A stretch of 64,000 bases of DNA, taken from positions 1,116,001 to 1,180,000 of the forward strand of contig NZ_MJUX01000001.1 in the NCBI RefSeq assembly GCF_001927245.1, given 5' to 3'. The stretch comes from Acuticoccus yangtzensis. GTDB taxonomy: Bacteria; Pseudomonadota; Alphaproteobacteria; Rhizobiales; Amorphaceae. The notes beneath the pieces were generated by a model, which did not search any database, was not told where the DNA came from, and saw only the letters and a list, made by a program, of their open reading frames with translations. Below, one piece after another: positions 42,296 to 51,558 of the stretch (the first letter of the stretch is position 1; the number at the start of each line of letters is the position of its first letter). The position numbers were made by a program, and so were the translations under genes.

Positions 42296-42844
42296 ATTCG
42301 TCGACCGCACCGCGCCCCCGCTCCGGCACTGAAGCAAGGTCCGAGGACCAACCGTGACATCCGCGTGCCCCGCGTCCAGCTCGTGGACGACGAGGGGACC
42401 AACCGCGGCATCTTGTCTATCGACGATGCGATCAAGCTCGCCGAGGACTCCGGGCTCGACCTCGTCGAGGTTGCGCCGAACGCGGATCCGCCCGTCTGTA
42501 AGATTCTGGACTATGGCCGCTTCAAGTTCCAGACTCAAAAGAAAGCGGCCGAGGCGCGCAAAAAGCAAAAGACCTTCGAGGTCAAAGAGATCAAGATGCG
42601 CCCGAACATCGACACGCACGATTACGACGTGAAGATGAAGGCCATCAAGAAATTCTTCGACGAAGGCGACAAGGTGAAGGTCACCCTGCGCTTCCGCGGG
42701 CGTGAGATGGCGCACCAGAACCTCGGCATGGAGCTTCTCAACAAGGTTCGCACCGACACGGCGGAGATCGCCAAGGTCGAGGCCGAGCCGAAACTGGAAG
42801 GCCGTCAGATGGTGATGGTGCTGGCCCCCACCGCCCAGCGCTGA
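42296..42844 (+). CDS. infC: Translation initiation factor IF-3, ATT start
   Basis: IF-3 keeps the ribosomal subunits apart and checks the start codon. The conserved N terminus ([21 protein letters not shown]) begins upstream of any ATG or GTG; the frame fits an ATT at 42296 preceded by GGAGA at proper distance. ATT starts on infC are known in other bacteria and allow IF-3 to repress its own synthesis. The 182-residue protein has N domain [13 protein letters not shown], linker with [22 protein letters not shown] (in parts) and C domain [18 protein letters not shown] start at 42365 would remove conserved residues. Confidence 0.93.
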   Translation: MRRPHRAPAPALKQGPRTNRDIRVPRVQLVDDEGTNRGILSIDDAIKLAEDSGLDLVEVAPNADPPVCKILDYGRFKFQTQKKAAEARKKQKTFEVKEIKMRPNIDTHDYDVKMKAIKKFFDEGDKVKVTLRFRGREMAHQNLGMELLNKVRTDTAEIAKVEAEPKLEGRQMVMVLAPTAQR

Positions 42845-42923
42845 CGCCCCATCATTGATGCCTCGCCGGCGCGCGGACCTCGTCCCGCACCCGTAGCGTG
42901 AGGCATCCGCGCGACGAGACATG

Positions 42924-42957
42924 AAAAACGGCCGTATGCCCGCATACGGCCGTTTTT
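42924..42957 (+). terminator. Terminator after infC
   Basis: A 10-bp perfect stem CGGCCGTATG / CATACGGCCG with CCCG loop, flanked by A5 and T5. It lies 80 bp after infC. Confidence 0.87.
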
Positions 42958-43092
42958 GCGTCGAGCAGCCATGCTGATCCGAGGCTTGAGGGTTCGCGCT
43001 CGTGCCGTCTCCGGCATAACTGCTATCTATACTTCTGGTTGTGAAACGCACCAGATTGCCGTAGGATGACTCAACCTTGGGAGGCATCCACC

Positions 43093-43581
43093 ATGAATCC
43101 GGTCGTTCCGATCACCCTTCGCCTCGACCCGGCTTTGATCGTGTCGTTGACCACCAGTGCCGGCGATCTCGGCATGGGGTTGGACGCGTATGTGACCGAG
43201 TTGATCGCCCAGCACGAGCGTCCCGTCCGCGGCATCGAGGCGGACCACGTCGGCCTCATCGCCGATTTCATCATGCTCGCCCTTCGCGTGCGTGACGAAG
43301 GCCGGTTCGACGAGAACTTCACGCTCAACGTCTTCCGCACCGCTGTTGCCGCGCCGCGTATGCGCGCCGCTTACGAAAGGGCGATCGGCGGGGACGCCTA
43401 CGCTCCCAATCTTCCCGGCAAATTCCTGCTGAACATGTCGCTCGCCTGGCACATCCGCAACGCCGTCGGTGCCTCCACGAAGCGGGACGCCAACGGGGTG
43501 GAGATGCGCCGCCGCGTCGAGAACGAGCCGATCGAGATCTACACCCTTCTCCAGGAAGCCCGATTGCCGATCGCCGCGTGA
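43093..43581 (+). CDS. Uncharacterised 162-residue protein
   Basis: I do not recognise the family. GGGAGG lies 9 bp before the ATG, so it is probably real. The first 35 residues (VPITLRLDPALIVSLTTSAGDLG, then GLDAYVTELIAQ) resemble a ribbon-helix-helix strand-helix-helix unit as in small DNA-binding regulators. The rest is helical, with HVGLIADFIMLALRVRDEGRF and LPGKFLLNMSLAWHIRNAVGA, and the C terminus NEPIEIYTLLQEARLPI. No signal peptide or clear membrane span. It stands alone; a 16-bp tandem repeat begins 115 bp after it. Confidence 0.7.
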   Translation: MNPVVPITLRLDPALIVSLTTSAGDLGMGLDAYVTELIAQHERPVRGIEADHVGLIADFIMLALRVRDEGRFDENFTLNVFRTAVAAPRMRAAYERAIGGDAYAPNLPGKFLLNMSLAWHIRNAVGASTKRDANGVEMRRRVENEPIEIYTLLQEARLPIAA

Positions 43582-43695
43582 CATCAGCCTCACCGCCGGC
43601 CGCCACCCGGCTCGCCCGCAATGAAACGGATCGTGCGCGGCAAGGCGCCCACGCTCCGGTGGCCACCCGCGGCCGAGGCGCTTGATGGGCTTGAG

Positions 43696-43839
43696 CGGCC
43701 TGGCGGGTGATGCACCTGGTGGCGTAGGAGCCTGGCGGGTGAGGCGCCTGTCGGGTGAGGCGCCTGTCGGGTGAGGCGCCTGGCGGCTGATGCGCTGGGC
43801 GGGCAAGTCGCCTGGTGGCGGAGGTGCCTCGTCGCGGCG
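43696..43839. repeat. 16-bp tandem repeat, nine units
   Basis: Nine head-to-tail 16-bp units in the gap between convergent genes (43582-43915). The best units are GCGCCTGTCGGGTGAG at 43744-43759 and 43760-43775 (identical); the outer copies diverge. There are no spacers, so it is not CRISPR. The rest of the gap (43582-43695, 43840-43915) holds nothing recognisable. Confidence 0.85.
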
Positions 43840-43915
43840 CGCTGCCGGTGAATTCGGCGCGCCGCCGGTGCGCGGCTTTCGGCCTCCGCGCCCTGTCCTC
43901 AGGAGCCGGAAAGCA

Positions 43916-44203
43916 TCACCGCGAGATGATCTTGACCACCCGCGCGAAGAGCCAGATCGGCACGACGATCACCGCACCGACGATCATGATGTTGAAGAAC
44001 TGCTCGACCGACTCGAAGCCGAGATTCGTAAGCGCGCGGAACCGCTGATCCAGCCAGTTGATGATGTCGTTGGGGTTGATGTCCAGCATCGTCAGAATGA
44101 GGCCGACGACGAAAGACATCACGACGAGGCGGATGAAGACGCCCATCGGCGACCCGCCCAAGACACGCTCCGTAGCGCCGTAGCGCCGCTCAAGTGGACT
44201 CAT
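43916..44203 (-). CDS. Small membrane protein, DUF6460-like
   Basis: A 95-residue protein with two hydrophobic segments (VFIRLVVMSFVVGLILTML and FNIMIVGAVIVVPIWLFARVV) and a short loop with the pattern NPNDIINWLDQRFRALTNLGFESVEQ. The length and pattern fit the alphaproteobacterial DUF6460 family, function unknown, but I matched it by memory of the layout only. Codon pattern is consistent with coding. The start lies close to 44203; MGVFIRL at residue 20 is another ATG. Confidence 0.65.
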   Translation of the reverse strand: MSPLERRYGATERVLGGSPMGVFIRLVVMSFVVGLILTMLDINPNDIINWLDQRFRALTNLGFESVEQFFNIMIVGAVIVVPIWLFARVVKIISR

Positions 44204-45152
44204 TCAACCCTCCGTTTGACCGGATATAGGTGTCCATTCCTGAACTGCCAGCATCCGCGCGCAGGCTCTCGCCCACGCGAGCCACACCATGGCCAAGGAC
44301 GTGGAACCGAGGCCCCATCGAAACGGCGCTTGGATGATCTTTAGCCGCGCCCACCGCGCCGGAGGACACCACCGAAGCAGGTACCGGCGGCTCCGGCTGA
44401 CCGTGGATGCGCCTGCCGTTTAGCTGGTCTCGTAGCGGACGCGGCGGCGAGGCGCCCGCTGCTTCCCGCTGCGCCCCTCACCGTCAATGCTTCAGCGGTC
44501 GCCGGACGCATCGTCACCCCCCAAGACGCCACCAGAGTCAGCGTTGCGAACCGGCAGACACCGCTTGAGCAGACGAGGAAACGCCGCACGGACGACGCCG
44601 CCGCGAGGGGTCACCACCGGTTTGCCCGTCCATTCCATTCATCACCGCGCCCCCCAGAACAGCACTCGTCGAAACAAGAGCGAGACGGGGAAGCACCAGC
44701 CCTGGGCTGACGCGCCCCTGCCCCGCCTCCGGCTTGACGTCACTTGAAATTGCGATCTCGGCAACACCCGGCCCCGTCGCCTCGTTTTACGCATAGGCAA
44801 CCGTCTCAGCCACCATAGTCATCACCGATGCGCCGCCACCTGGCGGTCCGCCGTCTGACGCAGGTGCCCAGCCAAAATGCCGTCGTCGGCAACGCGGTAT
44901 CGGGAGCGGCCTACTATCATCGCTTCGGCGAGCTGACCGCTCGCTGAGCTACCAGCACCGGGTTGAACGCGGTCACCGGGTTGGACCGGCGGCACCGGGC
45001 GAGCAACAGTCGCCGCTTCACCCAACGCGCGCCGATCGCACCGAAACGCCACCAGAGCGCCCGCGGTGCGACGCGATGATTACCGCTTCTCCGCCCAGGC
45101 CGCGCCGGGCGGGCACCGCTGCGTCAGCGGCGCCCGCTGCGGGCGAACCGCG
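44204..45152. other. 949-bp region with no credible gene
   Basis: Between the DUF6460-like gene and the TPP enzyme. Short open frames on both strands (up to about 85 codons) have no ribosome binding sites and Arg/Pro/Ser-rich translations. No tRNA, terminator or insertion-sequence end was seen. Composition is a little lower in GC than the flanks. It may be a decayed former gene region. Confidence 0.5.
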
Positions 45153-46802
45153 TCAAGCCGTCGCGAAGGACGATAGGCGCAGGCCCGTCGAGAGCGCTTC
45201 CGGATCGGTGTGGAGGTGAAGGATCGACGGCAGACCGGACTTCACCGCCGCATCGAAGGCGTCGGCGAACTCGGACGTGTCGCGGATCGTCGCCCCGAAG
45301 CCGCCATAGGCTTTGGCGAGCGCTGCAAAATCGGCGCTTCTCAAGCGCGTGCCGGAGGTGCGGCCCGGATAATGCCGCTCCTGATGCATGCGGATGGTGC
45401 CGTACATCCCGTTGTCGCACACGATGGTGATCAACGCGGCGCCATGCTGTGCGGCGGTGCCGAACTCGTTGCACGTCATCTGGAAGCAGCCGTCACCCGC
45501 GAAGGCGACGACGGGCGCGTCCGGGTGCCGCAGCTTGGCCGCGATCGCCGCCGGCAGGCCGTAGCCCATCGAGCCGGAGGTGGGCGCCAGCTGCGTGCGC
45601 CAGCCGCGGAACTGGTAGTAGCGGTGCACCCAGCCGGAATAATTGCCGGCGCCGTTGGTGATGATCGCGTCGTCGCCCAGCGTGCGGGAGAGGTGCGACA
45701 CCACCTCCTCCATCTTCACCGCGCCCGGCGTCTCCTGCGGCGTCGTCCATGCATCGAACGCTGCGCGTGCCTCCGCGCGCACGCTCGACCAGGGCCACGG
45801 CACGGGGCCGGCCCTGAACGCGCCCGCCAGCGCCTTGGCGAAGGCGGTGGTGCCGGACACGATGCCGAGGTCCGGGCGGTAGACGCGGCCGATCTCGTCG
45901 CCGGTCGGATGAACGTGGATCAGCGTCTGGCTGGGCTCCGGCACCTCGAACAGGGTGTAGCCCTGCGTCGTCATCTCGCCGAGGCGCGCGCCGATGACGA
46001 GCACCACGTCCGCCTCGGTCACCAGCTTCTTCAGCGCCGGGCTGATGGCGATGCCCATGTCACCGACATATTGCGGCAGGCGATTGTCGACATAGTCCTG
46101 GCAGCGCAGCGAGCAGGCGATCGGAATGTCGGACGCGGCGGCGAAGGCGGCCATCGCCTCCCCCGCCTCCTTCGACCAGCCCGGCCCGCCGACGATGACG
46201 AGCGGCCTCTCGGCCCCCTTCAGCATCGCCACCGCCTTGTCCACCGCCTCGGGGCTCGGCTCGGCATAAGCGGGGTTGGAGGCGGGCACGGACGGCGCGG
46301 CGGAACGGGCCGAGAGCATCGTCTCCGGAAGCGCCAAGACGACCGGGCCGGGGCGGCCGGACATCGCCGTGTGGAAGGCGTGGCTCACATATTCGGGGAT
46401 GCGGTCGACCGTGTCGATCTGCGCCGCCCACTTGGCGAGCGGGCCGAACATCTGCCGGTAATCGACCTCCTGGAAGGCCTCGCGGTCCACCATGTCGGCG
46501 CCGACCTGGCCGATGAAGAGGATCATCGGCGTAGAATCCTGCATCGCCACGTGGACGCCGGAGGAGCCGTTGGTGGCGCCGGGGCCGCGGGTGACGAAGG
46601 CGACGCCGGGGCGGCCGGTCAGCTTGCCGTCGGCCTCGGCCATCATCGTCGCCCCGCCCTCCTGGCGCGCGTTGATGACGTCGACGCCGGACTCGTAGAG
46701 ACCGTCGAGGGCGGCGAGGAAACTTTCGCCAGGGACCTGAAAGACGCGATCGACGCCTTCTGCTTTGAGCTGTTCGACGAGGATCTGTCCGCCGTGCCGC
46801 AT
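45153..46802 (-). CDS. Thiamine pyrophosphate-dependent enzyme, acetolactate synthase-like
   Basis: A 549-residue TPP enzyme of the acetolactate synthase/oxalyl-CoA decarboxylase class. The catalytic glutamate is in VFQVPGESFLAALDG, and the TPP motif runs from VAFAGDGCFQMTCNEFG to IVCDNGMYGTIRMHQE. It has no regulatory subunit beside it and lacks several residues of true acetolactate synthase, so the substrate is open. It starts 6 bp after the GGDEF-EAL gene ends and is the last gene of the thrC operon. Confidence 0.88.
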   Translation of the reverse strand: MRHGGQILVEQLKAEGVDRVFQVPGESFLAALDGLYESGVDVINARQEGGATMMAEADGKLTGRPGVAFVTRGPGATNGSSGVHVAMQDSTPMILFIGQVGADMVDREAFQEVDYRQMFGPLAKWAAQIDTVDRIPEYVSHAFHTAMSGRPGPVVLALPETMLSARSAAPSVPASNPAYAEPSPEAVDKAVAMLKGAERPLVIVGGPGWSKEAGEAMAAFAAASDIPIACSLRCQDYVDNRLPQYVGDMGIAISPALKKLVTEADVVLVIGARLGEMTTQGYTLFEVPEPSQTLIHVHPTGDEIGRVYRPDLGIVSGTTAFAKALAGAFRAGPVPWPWSSVRAEARAAFDAWTTPQETPGAVKMEEVVSHLSRTLGDDAIITNGAGNYSGWVHRYYQFRGWRTQLAPTSGSMGYGLPAAIAAKLRHPDAPVVAFAGDGCFQMTCNEFGTAAQHGAALITIVCDNGMYGTIRMHQERHYPGRTSGTRLRSADFAALAKAYGGFGATIRDTSEFADAFDAAVKSGLPSILHLHTDPEALSTGLRLSSFATA

Positions 46803-46808
46803 GATGAG

Positions 46809-49670
46809 CTATTCCGCCGCTTGTTGCAGTTTCTTGGATTTGCCGAGCGATGTGATCGCCCGCCCGAAGGCCGGGCCGACGCCGAGATTGGCGCCGAGCG
46901 CTTTCAGCTTAGCCGCCTGCGCCTCGGTCTCCACCCCCGCGACCATCACGCGAGCGTTCAAAGCCTTGGCGACGCCGAACATGGCGGCGGTCAGCTTCTC
47001 GGAGCGCGGCAGATCGGTGGTGCGGGTCAACCCTTCGTCGAACCGGACACCGTCCACGTCGAGGCGCGACAGGATGGTGGGGGAGGAGGTGCGGCGGGCG
47101 AAATCCACCAGCCACACCGACGCGCCGACGCTCTTCAACCGGCTCACGAGTTGCACGCAGAACTCGGGATTGTCCGAAACGATGCGCTCCGGAACGCCGA
47201 TCTGCAGCGTCCCCGGCTCGATGCGCGCGCGGGCGATGATCGTCTTCATGTCGCCGACGAGTTCGGAGCGGAAGGCCTCGGCGATGGGAAGCGTCAGCAT
47301 CAGGTTGAGCTGGTTGCCGGAGGCGCGCCATTCGCCGAGCGTCTGAGCGCAGCGGTCGAGGGTGGCGAGCGCCATCTGGAGCGCCATCCCTTCGTGGGAG
47401 GCGACGTCCAGAAGCTCGGCCCATGAGAGCGGGCCCTGCAGCGGGTGCTGCCAGGAGGGCACCGCCTCGTAACCGGTGATGGCGCCTGTGCCGAACTCGT
47501 AGATCGGCCGATATTGCAGCTTCACCTTGTCTTCGGAGATCGCCCGCTTCAGGTCGCGCGCCAGGCTGCGGCCGGACATGTTGAGGCGGCGCATCAAGGG
47601 GTCGAACACCTCGGCCCTGTCGCCGCCCTGGCGCTTGGCGCGGCGCAAAGCGAGCTGTGCATTGTCGAGGATCTCGGCCGCGTTCTCGGCCTTCAGGTCG
47701 ATCCCGGCGATGCCGAGCGAGCAGATGACGACGATCTCCTCGTCGGCGAAGGGGATCGGCGTTCCCATCGCCTGGCGGATCTTCTCCGACAGATCGTCGA
47801 GCTTGGCGGCGTCGGAATAGACGAGGAGGCCGAAGGAATCGCCGGAGAGGCGCGCCACGCTGTCGTGCCGGCGCAGGATGCGGCCGAGGCGGCGCCCCAT
47901 GGTGAGGAGCACCGAATCGCCGACCGACTGGCCGTACTGGTCGTTGATCTCGGAGAAGTTGTCCGGGTTGACGACGACGACGAAAAGGCGCTGGGCGGTC
48001 TGATCGTTGGACCAGGCGCGCGCCATCTCGATGCGGTCGAGGAAGAGGGCCTGGTTGGGAAGGCCCGTCAGATTGTCGTAGACGCTGTCGTGCAGCAGCC
48101 GCTCTTCGACGGTCTTCTGCTCGGTCACGTCCGTCAGCGTGCCGACGCAGCGGATGATCTCACCATCGGTGCCGATGACGGGGCGCGCGCGCAGGCGGAA
48201 CCAGCGGAAGTGCCCGTCCACGCCGCGGAAGCGGAAGAGGTCGTTGATGCGGCCGCGGCGGCGCTCGGTCGTGGCGTCCAGAACGGCGCGGAAGCGGTCG
48301 CGGTCCTGCGGATGGAGCGCGGGGAACCAGTCCTGGGGCGGGCCTTGCAGGGCGCCTTTCTCCATGCCGAGGCGGCTTTCGGCCTCGGCGCCGCAGGTGA
48401 TGTGGTCGCGCTGCAGGTCCCAGTCCCACACGATGTCGCCCGCGCCGGCCAGCGCCAGAACGTCCCGCTCGACGTTCTTGGCGAGCGCGGGGGCGATGGT
48501 GGTGCCGGCGAAGGCGTGCTGCATCACCGTGAAGCCGATGAGAAGAACGAGAAGCACGAGCCCGCCATTCAGCGCGGGCTGCACGAAGTCGTTGTCGATA
48601 TCGCCCGCGACGGTGAGGGCGGCGGCGGCGATCCAGGCGATGAGGAGCGCCCATGTGGGCAGGATCATCACCGCGCGCTCGTTGCCGCGGATCGCCGCGA
48701 CGATGATGGCGACGAGGCCGAGACCGGCGACAAGCGGCAGGCCTTGGCGGGCGATCTGCGCGGTCAGCTCCGGGCTCTGGAAGGACAGCCACCCGGCGCC
48801 GACGGCGAGCGGGATGAAGGCCAGCATCAGACTGGTGCTTCTGAGCCGCCAGCGGGCGATCTGCAGATAGGAGAGGACGAAGGCCGCCAGCGACACCGTC
48901 AGCATCGCCTCGGAAAAGGCGCGCAAGGCGGTTTCGGAGGCGAGGCGCGTTGCGACGATGTCGGCGAGGAAGGCGAAATCGATCAGGACATAACCGAAGG
49001 CGACCCAGGCGAGCACCGCCGATGCGGCGAACATCATCGTGCCCTTGATCACGAACATGGCGAGGAAGAACAGCGCCATCAGCCCGGCGATGCCGACGAT
49101 GATGCCCTTGAACAGCGTGTAGGCGTTCTGGCTGTCGCGGTAGGAGTTCGGCTCCCACAGGCGCAAGGTCGGCAGATGGTCGTCGCCGAGCTCCAGAACG
49201 AAGGTGACCGTGGCGCCGGGGTCAAGCGTGATGAGGAAGACGTCCGCCTCGGTGGAGGGGACGCGCTGGGGCGGGAAGCCTTCGGACGGAGTGATGGCGA
49301 CGATGCGCACCGAGCCGAGGTCGGGGTTCCAGACGCCGGAGCCCGGAAGCCGGTGATGCTGCGCCACGAGCAGCCGGTCGAGCTGCTCGTCGCCCGGATT
49401 TTGCAGGCCGATGACGGCCCAGTGGCGCGTCGCATCGCTGGTGGGCGTCACCTCGATGCGTTGGGTCACGCCGTTGATGTCTTCGGCGGTGGAGACCTGT
49501 AGGCGCTCGGGCTGGTCGAGATAGATCTCGGTCAGCGGCAGGAGGTCGGTCACCGGCGCATCGCCGACAGGCACGGCCTCGACGGCCAGCGCCTGGGCGC
49601 TGACGAGCATCATCAAGGCGGTGAAAAGCCAGCGCATCTCAGGCCAACTCAACAAAGGCCAGCGCATCAT
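46809..49670 (-). CDS. Membrane protein with PAS and degenerate GGDEF and EAL domains
   Basis: A 953-residue inner-membrane signalling protein: an N-terminal signal helix, a periplasmic domain (about 30-195), about seven membrane helices (195-410), a PAS domain with PAC end (about 420-560), then GGDEF (about 560-720) and EAL (about 725-950). The GGDEF motif reads SGDSF, so cyclase activity is unlikely. EAL positions read EAV (for EAL), VDFARRTSS (for DDFGTGYSS), MVAGVET (for AEGVET) and GVGPAF (for QGYLF), so several metal and catalytic residues are lost. It may bind c-di-GMP as a receptor rather than make or degrade it. It overlaps the acetyltransferase gene and is followed by the TPP enzyme. 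Confidence 0.88.
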   Translation of the reverse strand: MMRWPLLSWPEMRWLFTALMMLVSAQALAVEAVPVGDAPVTDLLPLTEIYLDQPERLQVSTAEDINGVTQRIEVTPTSDATRHWAVIGLQNPGDEQLDRLLVAQHHRLPGSGVWNPDLGSVRIVAITPSEGFPPQRVPSTEADVFLITLDPGATVTFVLELGDDHLPTLRLWEPNSYRDSQNAYTLFKGIIVGIAGLMALFFLAMFVIKGTMMFAASAVLAWVAFGYVLIDFAFLADIVATRLASETALRAFSEAMLTVSLAAFVLSYLQIARWRLRSTSLMLAFIPLAVGAGWLSFQSPELTAQIARQGLPLVAGLGLVAIIVAAIRGNERAVMILPTWALLIAWIAAAALTVAGDIDNDFVQPALNGGLVLLVLLIGFTVMQHAFAGTTIAPALAKNVERDVLALAGAGDIVWDWDLQRDHITCGAEAESRLGMEKGALQGPPQDWFPALHPQDRDRFRAVLDATTERRRGRINDLFRFRGVDGHFRWFRLRARPVIGTDGEIIRCVGTLTDVTEQKTVEERLLHDSVYDNLTGLPNQALFLDRIEMARAWSNDQTAQRLFVVVVNPDNFSEINDQYGQSVGDSVLLTMGRRLGRILRRHDSVARLSGDSFGLLVYSDAAKLDDLSEKIRQAMGTPIPFADEEIVVICSLGIAGIDLKAENAAEILDNAQLALRRAKRQGGDRAEVFDPLMRRLNMSGRSLARDLKRAISEDKVKLQYRPIYEFGTGAITGYEAVPSWQHPLQGPLSWAELLDVASHEGMALQMALATLDRCAQTLGEWRASGNQLNLMLTLPIAEAFRSELVGDMKTIIARARIEPGTLQIGVPERIVSDNPEFCVQLVSRLKSVGASVWLVDFARRTSSPTILSRLDVDGVRFDEGLTRTTDLPRSEKLTAAMFGVAKALNARVMVAGVETEAQAAKLKALGANLGVGPAFGRAITSLGKSKKLQQAAE

Positions 49671-50293
49671 TGCTCCTCGTCCCGTGTGGGATCGATGGTG
49701 TCTCCATTGACGAGACCGAAAAGGACGTGATCGCGCCACGCCCCGTTGATGCACAGGAAGCGGCGGGCATAGCCCTCCTCGGTAAAGCCGACCCGCTTGA
49801 GAAGGCGGATCGACCGCTCATTGTGTGGCAGCGTGGCCGCTTCGATTCGGTTAAGGCCGAGCGTCTCGAAGCAGAAGGGGACGATGGTGCGTACGGCATC
49901 GCCCATGATGCCCTGGCCGGCGAACCGCTCGCCCATCCAATAGCCCATCGAGCAGGACTGGGTGACGCCGCGCTTGACGTGGGCCAGCGTGATGCCGCCC
50001 GCCAGCCGCCCCGTCTCGCCCTCGTAGACGAAGAAGGCGTAGCCCTCGTCGGCGCGGATGTCGCGGTGGTAGCGGCGCAGGCGGCGGCGGAAGGACATGC
50101 GCGTCAGGTCGTCGCGCGGCCAGGTCGGTTCCCAGGGCTTTAGGAAATGGCGGCTTTCCGCGCGCAGGGTGCTCCATTCGGTATAGTCGGCCGAAACCGG
50201 CATCTTCAGCCGCGTCAGCTTGCCCGCGAGAACGGTGCTCTCGTTCAGCGCGGCGGTGCCGCGCAGGGGGCCGGACCGCGGCAGGGCGCTCAT
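49667..50293 (-). CDS. GNAT family N-acetyltransferase, RimJ/RimL type
   Basis: A 208-residue acetyltransferase with the RimJ/L pattern: RLKMPVSADYTEWSTLRAESRHFLKPWEPTW (in parts), SMGYWMGERFAGQGIMGDAVRTIV (acetyl-CoA motif, with the Q/R-x-x-G-x-G/A type loop GQGIMG) and GLNRIEAATLPHNERSIRLLKRVGF. The acceptor, probably an N-terminal amine of a protein, is unknown. It overlaps the M16 protease gene by 4 bp (ATGA) and the GGDEF-EAL gene by 4 bp. Confidence 0.93.
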   Translation of the reverse strand: MSALPRSGPLRGTAALNESTVLAGKLTRLKMPVSADYTEWSTLRAESRHFLKPWEPTWPRDDLTRMSFRRRLRRYHRDIRADEGYAFFVYEGETGRLAGGITLAHVKRGVTQSCSMGYWMGERFAGQGIMGDAVRTIVPFCFETLGLNRIEAATLPHNERSIRLLKRVGFTEEGYARRFLCINGAWRDHVLFGLVNGDTIDPTRDEEQ

Positions 50294-51558
50294 AGGGCGG
50301 CGACCGGGGTGCCGAAGCGGGCAATGATGGCGGCGGCGTCCGTCGCCTCCGTGGCACCGATGGTGACGAGGGTCGGCGTGGAACGCACCACTTCGCCGAG
50401 GATGCGGCGCACGTCGGCGTCGGTCACGGCCTCGATCTCGGCGATGCGCTCCTCCTTCGGCACCAGGCGGCCGAAGACGATGGCCTGGCGCGCGGCCTGG
50501 CCCATGCGCGCGTTGCAGCTTTCGCGGCTCATCAGCAGGCCGGCGCGAAGCTGGGCCTTGGCACGGTCCAGCTCCTCGGCGGTGATGCCGGTGATCGCGG
50601 CCTCCAGCTCGTCCAGCACCACAGTGCGCGCTTCGGGCACGTCCTGAGGCGAGGTGGCGAGGTGGATGGCGAAGACGCCGGAATCGGAGAACGCCCAGTG
50701 GAAGGCGGAGGTGTCGTAGACGAGCCCCCTCTCCTCGCGCAGCGCCTGGAAGAGGCGGGAGGACATGCCGCCGCCGAGCACCATCGCGGCGAGCTGGGCG
50801 GCCACCGCGTCGTCATGCAGCGCGGCCCGGCCCTCGAAGCCGAAGATGAGCTGGCATTCGGACGCGTCGTCCGTCTCGGCCGCGGTGCCGCCGGTGTAGG
50901 TCGCCTTGGGTGCGGCGCGGGCGGGGCCGGTGGGCACCCTCTCGAACGCGCGGGCGACATCGTCGACGAAGCGGGCGTGGTCGACCTGGCCGGCGGCGAC
51001 GACGGTCATCGCCGGGGCGGTATAGTTGGCGGCGAAGAAGCTCCGCAGCGCATCCGGCGAGATGGCGCCCACCGAGGCGCGGGTGCCGAGGATGCGGCGG
51101 CCGAGCGGCTGGCCGACGAAGGCCGCCTCCGGCAGCGCGTCGAAGGCGCGGTCTTCGGGGATGTCCTCCGCGGAGCCGATCTCCTGCAGGATCACGTGGC
51201 GCTCGCGCTCCACGTCGCCGGGGTCGAAGGCGGGGACGGTCAGAATGTCGGAGATGATGTCGAGGGCGAGCGGCAGGTCCTCGGTCAGCATGCGCGCATG
51301 ATAGGCCGTGGTCTCGACGCTGGTGGCGGCGTTGATCTCACCGCCGACGCTCTCGATCGCCTCGGAAATCGCGCGGGCCGAGCGGTTCGCCGTGCCCTTG
51401 AAGGCCATGTGCTCCATGAAGTGGGCGATCCCGTGCTCGCCCTCCAGCTCGGAGCGCGTGCCGGTCTCCACCCACACGCCGACGGCGACGCTGTCGACAT
51501 GGGCCATCTCGTCGGTGACGACGGTGAGGCCGGAGGGAAGCGTGGTGAGCTGGCTCAT
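50290..51558 (-). CDS. M16 family zinc metallopeptidase, active type
   Basis: A 422-residue M16 peptidase with the inverted zinc motif H-x-x-E-H as HGIAHFMEHMAFKG and the distal zinc-ligand glutamate region ATSVETTAYHARM. Related to mitochondrial processing peptidase beta-like proteins of bacteria. Domain 2 begins near GSAEDIPEDRAFD. It overlaps thrC by 4 bp (ATGA). The start MSQLTTLPSGLTVVT is at the conserved N terminus; upstream frame is Arg-rich. Confidence 0.94.
   Translation of the reverse strand: MSQLTTLPSGLTVVTDEMAHVDSVAVGVWVETGTRSELEGEHGIAHFMEHMAFKGTANRSARAISEAIESVGGEINAATSVETTAYHARMLTEDLPLALDIISDILTVPAFDPGDVERERHVILQEIGSAEDIPEDRAFDALPEAAFVGQPLGRRILGTRASVGAISPDALRSFFAANYTAPAMTVVAAGQVDHARFVDDVARAFERVPTGPARAAPKATYTGGTAAETDDASECQLIFGFEGRAALHDDAVAAQLAAMVLGGGMSSRLFQALREERGLVYDTSAFHWAFSDSGVFAIHLATSPQDVPEARTVVLDELEAAITGITAEELDRAKAQLRAGLLMSRESCNARMGQAARQAIVFGRLVPKEERIAEIEAVTDADVRRILGEVVRSTPTLVTIGATEATDAAAIIARFGTPVAAL

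Noticed and set aside
44204-45152. Several small open frames as genes (for example 44487-44747 plus, 44822-45052 minus)
   Set aside because: No ribosome binding sites, Arg/Pro/Ser-rich translations and no family resemblance.
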